IMG/VR virus record: IMGVR_UViG_3300022928_000052
Span: 1-43,446 of that record
DNA length: 43,446 nucleotides
From: a virus
Reading direction: 5' to 3' (one strand)
The notes beneath the pieces were generated by a model that saw only the letters and a program-made list of their open reading frames with translations, was not told the DNA's origin and did not search any database. This document shows positions 7,701 through 16,250 of this stretch, piece by piece. The first letter of the stretch is position 1, and every line of letters starts with the position of its first letter. A program made the position numbers and the translations under genes.

Positions 7701-9914
7701 TTTAATGTTCTTTATATCACCTTGTGTGGTAATAACAATTTTATCTGCACGAGGAACATAGTATTCTACGTCACCTTGGAAGATGTCACCGTTAGTAGGT
7801 ATTTCGTTAAATGCAGCGTCACCGCCAGCAAATAGTCCGTCAGAATCAACCGATGAACGGAAGTCAATCACATCACGTAGATTGATTGAACTACGAGGGC
7901 CAATCTGAAAGTTAGGAATATTTTCGTAAGCAACCTGACCCGTGTAAGAGTTTACTGCGAAGTAATCACCTGCACCGTGGGTAAAGTGTTTGAATCTTGT
8001 AAACACCGAACCAGCTGGAGCAGTAGCGCCACCCTCAAGTACTAGACGTGCATTATCATAGAAACCAGCACGTTGACCATCGTCAACAGTAAACAGATAA
8101 GAAATATCCGAACCACTAGAATCCGTTTGTTTGATTGATAATACATCATATACATCTGTTGCGTGTAGATTAACAAATTTAGTTCCTGTGCCATCGGATT
8201 CTACTGCACCACTAAATGTGGTTTCTACCAATGTTTTTTGACGCACCGATGGTTGTGCTTTGTTAACTTTAAGATATACGGTAACTGCTGTAGAGTTTGG
8301 AAGTCCACTAATAGTAGTTGACTGAGTACCTGTGCCAGTAATACCAGAAGGAGAAACCACCGCACCAGTATCATTACGAGTGACAATCCATTGAGAGGTG
8401 TTTACAAATGTTTCGCCAGTTGCCGACAAAGAAAGCGTCAGTGAACCAGAACCACTTGATGTACCTGTACGGATACGTTGAACCTCAAAGTCTACGTCAC
8501 TAATAGTTCTTGGTCTTGGATTAGGAAGAGGATACACCAAAGTTGTTTTGGTTGACTCTTTAATAACAGCTTTACTATTTTCAAGAATTGGGTTAGCAAA
8601 ATCAGCTGCACCAGTACCAAGAGATTTAACATTACGTAAAGACTGACCACTGTTCATTTTAATGTCGAACAAGTAGACTCGATAGTTCGCACCATCTTCT
8701 TCTACATAACGGACTCTTGCAGTACCAATGGTAGAACCACCATATGATGCAGTGCTACGTAAATTTAGTGTCGCAAATGCTGATACGTTAAGATTACCTT
8801 CAAGCGTATCACATATAAAATATTGACCGTAAGTAATACCAGCAACTTCGTTTGTTAGAGTTTCGGTCTGTCTTGGTTTTGCGATTATTAGAGGTGTAGG
8901 TTTTGGAGCGTCAGCACGGTAACCATTTACATATGCGGTTCCGTCTGAAACAGAAGCAAGGAAATCATTCGCAGAATCACCAAAGTCAACCGTGAATGGC
9001 TCTACAATATAATTACCTGATTCTTCCTCAGTTCTGGTCGCAAGAAGTTTATTAATTGCGTTATAATTAGATTCGCCTTTTGCCTCATCGACAATTAACC
9101 CGTCAGCTACATCACAGTAGTAAACAAAGTTTTCGTCCGAAACAATTTGGTCTTTAGTAGTAAGAGTAAGTTTGATGCGATAACGGTCTGCGCCAGGCGA
9201 AGACAAGTTAGGAGTTGCACCTTGATTATCATACAGGGTATTGGTGTCAGTAACAGTAACGATATCTTCAGTCACTTTAAAACCGACAACCTTAGTAGGG
9301 TATCTTGAGTATTTGGAAAGGATTAGACTCTGTTTACCGTTAAAGACAAAGTGTCCACGAGTAAAGAAGTCACCTTCCGCAGATGAAATTTGACAACCTC
9401 GACCAACAGCAGGGTTGTTAACTGTGTTGGTTGATTGTACAGTAAGTGTATCTGTGCCATTAGAGATGTCTTCACCAGCACCCATGCGAATAGTATTTTC
9501 ACCCGCAGTTGCACCAGAGGTATTGGTGTATTGTACATATAAGGTTGCGGGGTCTGAACCTGACGCAACAAGAACTTCGAGAACTCTTGCTTTTACAGTG
9601 GAAGTCTGACCAGTAAATTCTGTTCCGACCAGAGTGGTTAAATCACTAGGTAAAGTATTAACCGAAGTATTCAGTTTAATAAATTCGTAATCATTGTTTA
9701 TAGATGGGCCGCCAGGATTTACTGCAGCACCTTCTGTAAATACATTCCTACCAAAGCGACCAATTTCTTCTTGGATGATTGTTTGCAACTGTGTAAGTTC
9801 ACGTGCTTGAAGCGCTCGTCCACTGTTGAATAGGATACGGTGATAATTATCACTATCCTTGAAATCATCCTTGTAAGATGAGTTAAATACGTTAGATGTA
9901 AATGTCTTTGGCAT
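4713..9914 (-). CDS. Giant DUF4815-type virion structural protein (1733 aa)
   Basis: The N-terminus (residues about 20-70) has the DUF4815 signature: DNYHRILFNSGRALQARELT followed by a QLQTI helix and an FGRNVF-x-EG segment. A central part (about 960-1090) has an Arg/Thr-rich stretch, then a PFIRSR-x-VFFRAEGLRPNT motif and FFDGKLV that recur in large virion proteins of marine myophages. The rest is beta-rich with many Asp/Ser-Gly turns, as expected of a multidomain baseplate-periphery protein. It sits next to gp8. T4 gp7 and gp10 have no obvious homologues here, so this protein may do part of their wedge or fibre-attachment work (inference from position). At 1733 residues it is the largest gene in the window. 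Confidence 0.85.
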   Translation of the reverse strand: MPKTFTSNVFNSSYKDDFKDSDNYHRILFNSGRALQARELTQLQTIIQEEIGRFGRNVFTEGAAVNPGGPSINNDYEFIKLNTSVNTLPSDLTTLVGTEFTGQTSTVKARVLEVLVASGSDPATLYVQYTNTSGATAGENTIRMGAGEDISNGTDTLTVQSTNTVNNPAVGRGCQISSAEGDFFTRGHFVFNGKQSLILSKYSRYPTKVVGFKVTEDIVTVTDTNTLYDNQGATPNLSSPGADRYRIKLTLTTKDQIVSDENFVYYCDVADGLIVDEAKGESNYNAINKLLATRTEEESGNYIVEPFTVDFGDSANDFLASVSDGTAYVNGYRADAPKPTPLIIAKPRQTETLTNEVAGITYGQYFICDTLEGNLNVSAFATLNLRSTASYGGSTIGTARVRYVEEDGANYRVYLFDIKMNSGQSLRNVKSLGTGAADFANPILENSKAVIKESTKTTLVYPLPNPRPRTISDVDFEVQRIRTGTSSGSGSLTLSLSATGETFVNTSQWIVTRNDTGAVVSPSGITGTGTQSTTISGLPNSTAVTVYLKVNKAQPSVRQKTLVETTFSGAVESDGTGTKFVNLHATDVYDVLSIKQTDSSGSDISYLFTVDDGQRAGFYDNARLVLEGGATAPAGSVFTRFKHFTHGAGDYFAVNSYTGQVAYENIPNFQIGPRSSINLRDVIDFRSSVDSDGLFAGGDAAFNEIPTNGDIFQGDVEYYVPRADKIVITTQGDIKNIKGEPGFTSQVPFTPENTLPLFELELNPYGLSDSDIVVTPIEAKRFTMKDISQIEKRIDKLEEVTSLSLLEVDTSALLVLDSSGNPRSKSGFFVDNFKDRSFSDAQNSEYRAAIDPSRNFLAPQTIEDNVGLIYDSALSSNTILKGDTIFLNYAHKEAITQPVVSGTENVNPFAVITGEGNITLSPASDEWQQTKYKPANVINKTAEEDLGTINEGNLAVGTAVRRGVANEFVWSGRPFAPIGGFGFMQLPIFNGWRGVADWNWRGVPLATNRQSDGVARGGVTTNRDRAGTTTTRSFSQRVVVGTRTVRKVVGDKTVSLTFLPFIRSRKVFFRAEGLRPNTQFFPFFDGKLVSNFCREESFERFSLGGTSGIYYGNRFRNSSSHPQGSSNLESNANGVIEGSFFIPSSTTNRFRTGTREFKLLDISINNDAAALSHASINYVAQGTLDTRQKTITSTRITQKRTRKWTETTRVRNRDPLAQSFTVTKPSGMFVTKVQCYFKSKDSSVPVELQIRPMVNGVPSATDIIGNAIKFLSPSQVNLPASQTQAAVLAAPTTFEFDEPIYLNPETDYAIVLLAESVEYEAYVAETYAFELGSTEKRVSRQPSMGSLFKSQNGKTWEPDQTKDLSFKIFQAEFDTAGGYAIFENRDVEDEVLENNPFFMNNADATVTMLFPNHGYDVNDTVTIAGLDSATTYNGILGTSLLGSRTVTAIDGFGLRFEADSAATSSGRFGGTDIIVDQQVQFDIATPNFTTMQPDDTSLSFGAKFTTGKSLAAVAGQQTRYQKDATYSADIVVGEENFFTAPRLVAKASNETTELGSGVRSTTFKIDMGTVRSDVSPVIDAQRASLTTTSNLIDNQVSSAANGYNVPLTYTDETTPFGGSALAKHITSVNELEADAVGMKVLVSALRPSNADFDLYFRVANDGENIFDKDWTLQSTETTIAPDPNNYREYRYLIGGDGGDVDPFTQYQFKIVMRSNNSSKIPVFKDFRAIALAV

Positions 9915-9923
9915 GTCTCTACC

Positions 9924-11282
9924 TTAAATTTGGATTACGATTTTAATGTCTTCGGTCTGTTCGGCACTACGAGTAACTGACCCACGATTGTCAATATACA
10001 AAACCACACCGCTGAAAATATCAACTTCAGGAGTTATATATGGAGCAAACGTAGCGTTAAGACTACCTGTACCATTACCATCAATTTCTGAGATAGATTC
10101 TCCCGCATCAAAGTTACCAAATCCAGTAACTTCTGTTTGGTGATACCAAATACTGTTAGAGTCTACTTTATCAATATATGCCTGTACACCAGAGGTTCCA
10201 CCTTCAATAATATTGTCTGTGGTAAATCCAGTCACCACACTAGACAACCTAAGTTGTTTGAGTGCAATACCAGTAGATTCTGTAAAGAGTGTTGAACCAG
10301 AACTATCCATTAGGTTCTTAATCAAACCGACTTGACGGAAATCATTACCAATAATAAAGTCATTGCCTTCAACACCTTCGGGTTTTGCGTTAAACATAAT
10401 AGCAGTAGAACGTAAGTCATCTCTTGGGTCTGCACCTAAACCTAAAGGTGTCGAGAGAACGGCTCTTACTGAAGCTGGTTTACTTGGTGAACCACCACCA
10501 GTGACAGCAACATCCGCAAAATTATACCCACTACCAAGTGTGTAACTACCAGAACTATCGATGAGTTCTACCCTAGTAACCTGTCCACCAGAAATCGTTG
10601 CACCAGCTTTTGCCTTTATTCCATCACCTGTGACGGAAATTGTAGGTGTTGAGGTATATCCTGTTCCACCCGAATCAACAACATAACCGATAATCTGACC
10701 AACAACAGCTGCATTCTGAACCAATTCTTGTTCCACATCAGCAGCAGGAGAATCCGAGTCCGTACCAGTAATAAGTTGTACAGGAAGATAATTTGCAGAG
10801 ATATATTTGTTTGCGTCCAAGGCACCAATAGAATACAAGAACTTCCAGATGTAACCATCTGCGGTATCAAACGGAGTACCTGTAGTATTACCACTTGGTT
10901 GAACCGTGGATACTTGGGCTTGACCCGAATTGTTTTTTGCTTGTTGAAGACACATATAAACTTGGTTGTTATCGTTCATGACATAGTATGTCTGAGTAGG
11001 ATAACCAACTTGTGCATCATCATATGCAGAATATATTGCACCAGATGCCCAGTTGTAACGAGGAATAACAAAAGAATGGTCAACAATATTTTTTACTGAC
11101 TGTAAACCAAGACGGAAGTTTCTTTCCTCTCTTGCGCTGTTTAGAACAGTTGGTGCGATATCAGAATCGTTCCAATCCTCGGAACGTCCAATCGCTATAA
11201 AGTAATTAGTATCAGAGTCCGAAATGTCGGTTTTGATTGATTCGATTACTTGTTTTTTAATTTTTCGAGTTACAATTGCCAT
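9924..11282 (-). CDS. 8: Baseplate wedge protein gp8-like (452 aa)
   Basis: The N-terminus contains the gp8 pattern FIAIGRSEDWND, then VIPRYNWASGAIY and an aromatic YVMNDNNQVYMCLQQ strand. The C-terminus has SGVVLYIDNR followed by AEQTEDIKIVIQI, matching the end of T4 gp8 (M-E-N-R near D-Q-T-E-E-I-N-I). In T4, gp8 is a dimeric wedge component contacting gp6, gp7 and gp10. This version is longer than the 334-residue T4 protein, with an insertion of small, Gly/Ser-rich beta segments in the middle. It lies 9 nt upstream of the DUF4815 gene in the same operon. Confidence 0.88.
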   Translation of the reverse strand: MAIVTRKIKKQVIESIKTDISDSDTNYFIAIGRSEDWNDSDIAPTVLNSAREERNFRLGLQSVKNIVDHSFVIPRYNWASGAIYSAYDDAQVGYPTQTYYVMNDNNQVYMCLQQAKNNSGQAQVSTVQPSGNTTGTPFDTADGYIWKFLYSIGALDANKYISANYLPVQLITGTDSDSPAADVEQELVQNAAVVGQIIGYVVDSGGTGYTSTPTISVTGDGIKAKAGATISGGQVTRVELIDSSGSYTLGSGYNFADVAVTGGGSPSKPASVRAVLSTPLGLGADPRDDLRSTAIMFNAKPEGVEGNDFIIGNDFRQVGLIKNLMDSSGSTLFTESTGIALKQLRLSSVVTGFTTDNIIEGGTSGVQAYIDKVDSNSIWYHQTEVTGFGNFDAGESISEIDGNGTGSLNATFAPYITPEVDIFSGVVLYIDNRGSVTRSAEQTEDIKIVIQI

Positions 11283-11286
11283 CTTA

Positions 11287-12318
11287 TTATCCTGTTGTTA
11301 CACCGTTGTTGCCAACGATAAACCATTTACTCTTTCCATTATTCCAGATAAGTTGACATCCGTCACCCTCACCAAAACTTAAAAATCCGTTGCCAGAATC
11401 AACACCAAAGATATTTGATGTTCCGCCTTGTGGAGTAAGTCTTACTTCACCCGCACCAACATTACTAAAGAATTTGGTCTCTGCCTGAATTGTTCCATCG
11501 TTAATAATAGGAGAAATCAAACTACCAGAATTAAATACTGTCATCGGTTTTGTTAGGTCTATTGCACTACTTGTTGCAACGTCTGTTCCTTTTTCAAGAA
11601 CAAATTTGTTTTTAATTTCAACACCACCTGTACCTTTCGCAGCAAGTTCAAGACTGATATTAGTATCATCACCATCGACATCAATTGCAGGGCCATTACC
11701 TGTAGCCGCATTAGTAATCATCACATAATTTACAGCACTTGATGTAGATACAAATTCAAGGTATTCATCACCAGCACTGTCAAAAAGTTTTGAACCACCA
11801 CTAAGACCACCCAGTTCTGGATTCTCAATGTGTGGACTACTAATAGTTTTATTGGTTAGTGTTTGGGTTGCATCTGCAAATACAAAAGTATCATTCGTTG
11901 TGAGTAATGGAAGTGTAATATTACGATTTGCACTTAGGTTACTCACCACAACATTGTATGTATGACTTGAATCTGCATCTTTAATAGATGGAGTAGTTAA
12001 ACTAGGACTTAGAATAGTTTTATTAGACAATGTCTGTGAAGCAGAGTCTAATAAGAGTGTCCCACTGGTATCTGGAAGATATACAGTATTATCTTGGGTG
12101 GGTTCAATTGATGTTAATGTGGTCTCAAAATCATTTTCAGCGAGACCTTCAAACACCGCACCAAGTTCTGTAAGTGTTACAGACGTAGACGCAGAATCTC
12201 CACCGATTGAAGTGTACAATTCAGCGAAGTTTTCATTAATTTTTTGGGCAGCTACACGCAGAGTATCCCCTGTGCCGTCATTTGCCGCTGTACCTCTGTT
12301 TAGAGTCTGTCTTGCCAT
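11287..12318 (-). CDS. Fibre-like structural protein (343 aa)
   Basis: The N-terminus MARQTLNRGTAANDGTGDTL, followed by a KINENFAELY helix, is typical of fibre or whisker-like proteins in marine T4-like phages. The rest contains two related segments with QTL-(S/T)-NKTI-(L/S)-SP and many beta-strand and turn residues, as in trimeric fibres. It is the first gene after a perfect late promoter at 12342-12349, with a leader of about 20 nt and gp8 directly downstream. The receptor-binding or decoration role is inferred from the family pattern and position. Confidence 0.75.
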   Translation of the reverse strand: MARQTLNRGTAANDGTGDTLRVAAQKINENFAELYTSIGGDSASTSVTLTELGAVFEGLAENDFETTLTSIEPTQDNTVYLPDTSGTLLLDSASQTLSNKTILSPSLTTPSIKDADSSHTYNVVVSNLSANRNITLPLLTTNDTFVFADATQTLTNKTISSPHIENPELGGLSGGSKLFDSAGDEYLEFVSTSSAVNYVMITNAATGNGPAIDVDGDDTNISLELAAKGTGGVEIKNKFVLEKGTDVATSSAIDLTKPMTVFNSGSLISPIINDGTIQAETKFFSNVGAGEVRLTPQGGTSNIFGVDSGNGFLSFGEGDGCQLIWNNGKSKWFIVGNNGVTTG

Positions 12319-12341
12319 TTTTAAATCCGTCTTGTTTTATC

Positions 12342-12349
12342 TATTTATA
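12342..12349 (-). promoter_or_regulatory. Late promoter TATAAATA
   Basis: A perfect T4-type late box on the minus strand lies in the gap between the 332-aa and 343-aa genes, 23 nt before the ATG at 12318. It would start a second late transcript covering the fibre-like gene, gp8 and the DUF4815 gene. Confidence 0.75.
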
Positions 12350-12360
12350 AGCATTATTAA

Positions 12361-13359
12361 CTAAAGTGTGAAACTTTTTATATACTGGTCGGAGTCCGCA
12401 CTGTACCATTTGTTGATATCTTGGTCTAGTGTTTCCCATCTGAAGTTGTTACTCAAGTCCATACCATTAGTCTCGAATTCATCCGAATCATCAAATGTAG
12501 GTGATGTAGCCGTCTGCGCTTCACGTAATGATGAGTATTGATTTTCAATTGTTTGAATGTTGTAACCAAAATCTTCTATACTTGTAAGTTCCGCATTGAT
12601 TCTATTCAATACACCATCTGAATCACTATATAGGTCATCGACAAGAGCGGTTAAGTCCATGTGTGCGAAGTCTCCGAATACACCTGTTCCCTCTATTGTG
12701 ATAGGTGGTGGTGGTTCAAGAACAACTAGTGGCGCTGTCACAGTATCTATAACTTCAGATACAATCTGAACCTCACTGCCAATAAACATACCAGCGGGAT
12801 GGGTAAACAATTTGTATGGTTCTTTCCATTCACTAAAAGCAATGTCAGACTTGATAAGGATAGCGAAAGTCTGATATAATTTATTATCAGTAAGAAACTT
12901 CTGAGAGTTCAAACCAATCTGAGAATCCTCTTCTCCAACTTTAAATACATTTTCTTTGGTATAAATCACATCGGGGTCAATACCAAAGAAAGTTCTGAAG
13001 AACTGTTGAATAGAATACTTTGTTCCTTTAGAACGATAAAGAGTGCTTGAGTATTTTGAAGCTGCACGTTTGTCTGTAAATCCTTCAAAGTAAGATTGAC
13101 CCAAAAGTAGTTCATCTTCGATATAGGATAATAATTCTATATCAGTTTGGGTAATATCACGATTATAGAATAGTTCATTTACTAATTTTGATGGCGAAGT
13201 ATCACCATCCTCAAAGTGATAGTATTCGTTAAGAAGAGTAATTAATTTGGGATACTCAGACTTGAAAAACTCAGGCAATACTTTTTCGACCTCATTACGA
13301 GGAAAAGAAATATTTCTTCGATTCAAGTCGTTTAGTGTATCATCACTCTTGTGTGTCAT
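12361..13359 (-). CDS. Probable baseplate structural protein (332 aa), unassigned
   Basis: The first 150 residues are acidic and aromatic, with the segment ISFPRNEVEKVLPEFF, then YPKLITLLNEYYHFE, and YSIQQFFRTFFGID. This looks like a conserved tail or baseplate protein of marine T4-like phages. Its start overlaps the stop of gp6 (TAATG), so it is co-translated with gp6. Position directly after gp6, where T4 has gp7, makes a wedge role plausible, but no sequence similarity to gp7 is visible and it is far shorter. The C-terminal 100 residues are low in complexity and rich in Asp/Ser. Confidence 0.72.
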   Translation of the reverse strand: MTHKSDDTLNDLNRRNISFPRNEVEKVLPEFFKSEYPKLITLLNEYYHFEDGDTSPSKLVNELFYNRDITQTDIELLSYIEDELLLGQSYFEGFTDKRAASKYSSTLYRSKGTKYSIQQFFRTFFGIDPDVIYTKENVFKVGEEDSQIGLNSQKFLTDNKLYQTFAILIKSDIAFSEWKEPYKLFTHPAGMFIGSEVQIVSEVIDTVTAPLVVLEPPPPITIEGTGVFGDFAHMDLTALVDDLYSDSDGVLNRINAELTSIEDFGYNIQTIENQYSSLREAQTATSPTFDDSDEFETNGMDLSNNFRWETLDQDINKWYSADSDQYIKSFTL

Positions 13360-15185
13360 TAGTTAGTAATCCCAGTATCAATTTCAACAACACGTGAGAA
13401 TGTGTTGGATGGGTCTAGTTCTAAAACGTCTTCTCTTAATGGAGAGATTGCACTCTCGTTTGCAGGTTTGGCAGAAATCTTAATAAATCCATCCGAACCA
13501 ACAAAGTTATCAATCTGAAGACCTACAATAAATACGGTATCACCCGTATAGTTACCGACATTGTCCACAATAACTTCGTTACCTTCGGTGTTGAAGACTT
13601 CTAGTTTATTGGTGTTCAGTTTGTTTCTCAGAATACAAGTTTGGTTTTTGTATCTAAATGCTGAAGATGTGATTGTATAGAAAACATCATCAAATGCTTT
13701 TAGAGGAGCCGCAAATCTGAGTGTGTGGTCTTGAATCTTAGTTAACGTAGGAGTAAATCTTCTCTGCATAAACACATCTGTACGAGATGAGAGAACCGAA
13801 GGACTCACATCATCGACTAAAGTAAGAAGGTTTGAACGTCTAAACGATTGATTGAACTTACCAAGGTTATTGGTAAAGTAATTAGTAATAACCTCATTGA
13901 CCGAATCTTGGATAGTATTCCTAGAAAGTGTGGTCAAACTAGGATTAAATTGGAAGAATGTTCTAGTCTCAATAAAGGTCTTGATAGGGTCACTAAACTT
14001 GACATTAAAGGAAGCGACCGATAACTGAGCTGCAAGGTCAACAATAGAATCTTTTGTTGTTGCAATTGTAGTATCATCAACGTCTGCATTAAACAGAATT
14101 GAAAGAAACACTGTTCCGAACTCAGGGTCAAGAGCTTCCTCTCCACCAAATGATTGAATGTCTTTTATGAGTGTAGAAAAGTTACGTAGGACAAGAGATG
14201 AATAGTCTACCGCAGTTACCATTCGATTCTGAGATGCGTATTGGAAAGGCGCATTCTGACGAATTGATTCGGTAGTTTCTTTTGCAGAACCACCAACAGC
14301 AGCTGCGACTGTGGCCACACTCATGGTATAGTTACTCCCACCAACACTGATTTGTGCTTGTGGTTCAAAAACCTTTGCGGTATTAGCGGATGCACCACTA
14401 GCAGCAAGATATGTTGCCGTAACTTTAGAACCTGTTTTGGGTGCAGCGCCTAGAGTGCTACCATTACCAAATGACAATTCAAAGAATCCATTCGGAGACT
14501 CTTTGAGAATGTATAGGGTAGAGTTTGCATTAATGGTAGTCGCTTTTAGAATACTAGTATATGCAGTAAATGTTGAAGATGACGGAACTTCATAAACACG
14601 AATGATTGCAGTATCAATATCCATCGTTCTGTCTGGAACTATGTAAACCGCATTATCTTCTGCTCTCGACACAAGGAACGTCTTTACTCGTTCAATTCCC
14701 TCGAAAACTTTTATGTTTTTGCTACCCGCAATGTTTTTAAATTCATATAGACCAGAACCATTATCTGTTGCGCTAATGTTTTCTTGTGTTTGAAAAATAA
14801 ATTCTTCATTATCAACAGTAGCGTTAAACTTATATCCAGTTGGGATTTGAATCTCTGGAGTTCTGTCAGTAACACCAGAAAGATTTAATGTTAAGTTTAT
14901 AATCGCTTGAGCAGAAGTCATAGAATCAGGAATGTAACCGATACCTTCTGCAAGTGATAAAATAGAACTACGTAACTGTGCGGTTCCAAGAAAAGATTCA
15001 TTCAACGCAAAATTGGCAGTCAGTGCATTATAATGAGTATTATATGCAAGTACATCCAAGATATTAGACAGACCAGACGCTTCAAAGTTATAATCCGCAA
15101 ACTCTTCTTTTTCAGCGAGAAATGTTTTTAGGTTATTCTTGATTGCGTCAAAGTCTAATGATGTCGATTTAATTGTTGTTGCCAT
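13359..15185 (-). CDS. 6: Baseplate wedge protein gp6-like (608 aa)
   Basis: The N-terminus (SLDFDAIKNNLKTFL, then a G-L-S-N-I-L-D-V-L-A-Y-N-T-H-Y-N segment and NFALNESFL) is the hallmark of T4 gp6 and baseplate J-like wedge proteins, as is the AS-QNRMVTAVDYSSLVL region at mid-length. In T4, gp6 dimers form the continuous inner ring of the baseplate and interact with gp25 and gp53. The length fits the family (T4: 660 aa). The start is 1 nt after the gp25 stop, and the next gene overlaps its stop. Confidence 0.93.
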   Translation of the reverse strand: MATTIKSTSLDFDAIKNNLKTFLAEKEEFADYNFEASGLSNILDVLAYNTHYNALTANFALNESFLGTAQLRSSILSLAEGIGYIPDSMTSAQAIINLTLNLSGVTDRTPEIQIPTGYKFNATVDNEEFIFQTQENISATDNGSGLYEFKNIAGSKNIKVFEGIERVKTFLVSRAEDNAVYIVPDRTMDIDTAIIRVYEVPSSSTFTAYTSILKATTINANSTLYILKESPNGFFELSFGNGSTLGAAPKTGSKVTATYLAASGASANTAKVFEPQAQISVGGSNYTMSVATVAAAVGGSAKETTESIRQNAPFQYASQNRMVTAVDYSSLVLRNFSTLIKDIQSFGGEEALDPEFGTVFLSILFNADVDDTTIATTKDSIVDLAAQLSVASFNVKFSDPIKTFIETRTFFQFNPSLTTLSRNTIQDSVNEVITNYFTNNLGKFNQSFRRSNLLTLVDDVSPSVLSSRTDVFMQRRFTPTLTKIQDHTLRFAAPLKAFDDVFYTITSSAFRYKNQTCILRNKLNTNKLEVFNTEGNEVIVDNVGNYTGDTVFIVGLQIDNFVGSDGFIKISAKPANESAISPLREDVLELDPSNTFSRVVEIDTGITN

Positions 15186-15186
15186 T

Positions 15187-15636
15187 TTATCTTAACCTTG
15201 CGAGTGTGGTAGTGAACGTTACTTCTTCTTCTGTGTTGACTACTTTAAATTTTATTGTTACTGATAAACTATTAGTATCTGGTTGTAGTGATACAATAAC
15301 TTCAAGAACTTGCGCTCTTGGTTCGAAGTATTCGATATTTTCGATAACACCTCTACGTAACACGTCCGACTGGCCCCTATCAGCCAATTCAAATAATTGA
15401 CCTCTAAGGTTTCCACCATATTGAGGACGAAACGGTTTCTCTAGTCTATTTGTCTGAACTAGATTCTTTACCGCTTGTCGCACCGCAGCTGCATCCGTCT
15501 TCTTGTAGATTTCTCCACTAGACGGTTTTGCCCTAAATGCAAGGTCGATATCGGTATACTGTCTTACACGAGTGGTCGTTACTGACGCAGTCTGTAAGTT
15601 AGTATCTTCTTGTGCGAACGCTCTACGTATTGCCAT
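15187..15636 (-). CDS. 25: Baseplate wedge protein gp25-like (149 aa)
   Basis: It shows the gp25/lysozyme-like wedge fold pattern: DIDLAF near residue 30, V-K-N-L-V-Q-T, E-K-P-F-R-P-Q-Y-G-G-N-L, then YFEPRAQVLEV and a C-terminal beta pair. T4 gp25 is 132 aa and joins the wedge to the sheath. The start ATG lies exactly 5 nt after a perfect late box (15642-15649) with no Shine-Dalgarno sequence, so its mRNA from that promoter would begin at the ATG. Confidence 0.93.
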   Translation of the reverse strand: MAIRRAFAQEDTNLQTASVTTTRVRQYTDIDLAFRAKPSSGEIYKKTDAAAVRQAVKNLVQTNRLEKPFRPQYGGNLRGQLFELADRGQSDVLRRGVIENIEYFEPRAQVLEVIVSLQPDTNSLSVTIKFKVVNTEEEVTFTTTLARLR

Positions 15637-15641
15637 AGTTC

Positions 15642-15649
15642 TATTTATA
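15642..15649 (-). promoter_or_regulatory. Late promoter TATAAATA, 5 nt before the gp25 ATG
   Basis: The minus strand reads TATAAATAGAACTATG. Late transcripts of T4 start about 6 nt past the box, which here is the A of the start codon. The same 16 bases occur before the 89-aa gene at 34143. Confidence 0.75.
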
Positions 15650-15656
15650 TGACTTT

Positions 15657-16250
15657 TTAGTCACTTTCCTTAATTTCTATTAATTCATCTGAACTCATTA
15701 ACTCATTATTAAAATAAGTTGCAACATCACCAGAGAACTCAATATCAAAGGAATCTGGTGTTTTTGGAAACTCTAAACCAATCTGTGCAGTAAGACTTCC
15801 GTCTGGATTGTAGATGTCATAATCTAGATACAGTTTTCCAAACTTGATATAATCTTTCCAATACTCAGCAACATCAAAGGTTTGTTCCAGATTAATTTCT
15901 CCATCCTGACCAATCACTTGATAATAAACCAAACGACCATCGGATTTCTTTTCCATTATTTCGTTACCGTCATCAATCTCTTTGAGGTCATAGATACCTT
16001 CTGACACAATCAAACGAACATCATTAAAGTTTTCGGTGTTGCCGTTGATGATTCTCATTGCTTCAGCTTGGAGGTAGAGATGTCTTGCAATTTCCTTTCT
16101 CTTCGTTTCACTGGTCACGTGGTTGAATGGTGTTCTATCACCATACGCACCAAGGAACTTGGCAACAGTAATGCCAGGCGCAAGTTTAGTTGCGGACGTA
16201 ATGTTTGTCCGAAACTGTGGATTATATACTGGGTCAACTAAAATTATCAT
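15657..16250 (-). CDS. Unassigned baseplate-operon protein (197 aa)
   Basis: The N-terminus MIILVDPVYNPQFR is followed by GAYGDRTPFNHVTSETKRKE and a helix ARHLYLQAEAMR. The C-terminal half is an acidic beta-rich domain ending in SSDELIEIKESD. It lacks the SxHxxG and HxH metal ligands of an M15 peptidase, so I do not call it a peptidase. Its ATG overlaps the stop of the beta-helix gene (ATGA), coupling it to the gp5-like cluster. It may be a spike-tip or hub accessory protein (inference from position only). Confidence 0.6.
   Translation of the reverse strand: MIILVDPVYNPQFRTNITSATKLAPGITVAKFLGAYGDRTPFNHVTSETKRKEIARHLYLQAEAMRIINGNTENFNDVRLIVSEGIYDLKEIDDGNEIMEKKSDGRLVYYQVIGQDGEINLEQTFDVAEYWKDYIKFGKLYLDYDIYNPDGSLTAQIGLEFPKTPDSFDIEFSGDVATYFNNELMSSDELIEIKESD

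Noticed and set aside
12361-13359. gp7 homologue after gp6
   Set aside because: Position fits, but the length is about a third of T4 gp7 and no sequence similarity is visible; left unassigned.
15657-16250. M15-type peptidase for the 197-aa baseplate-operon protein
   Set aside because: The metal-binding SxHxxG and HxH motifs are not there; only a loosely similar FNHVTS segment is seen.
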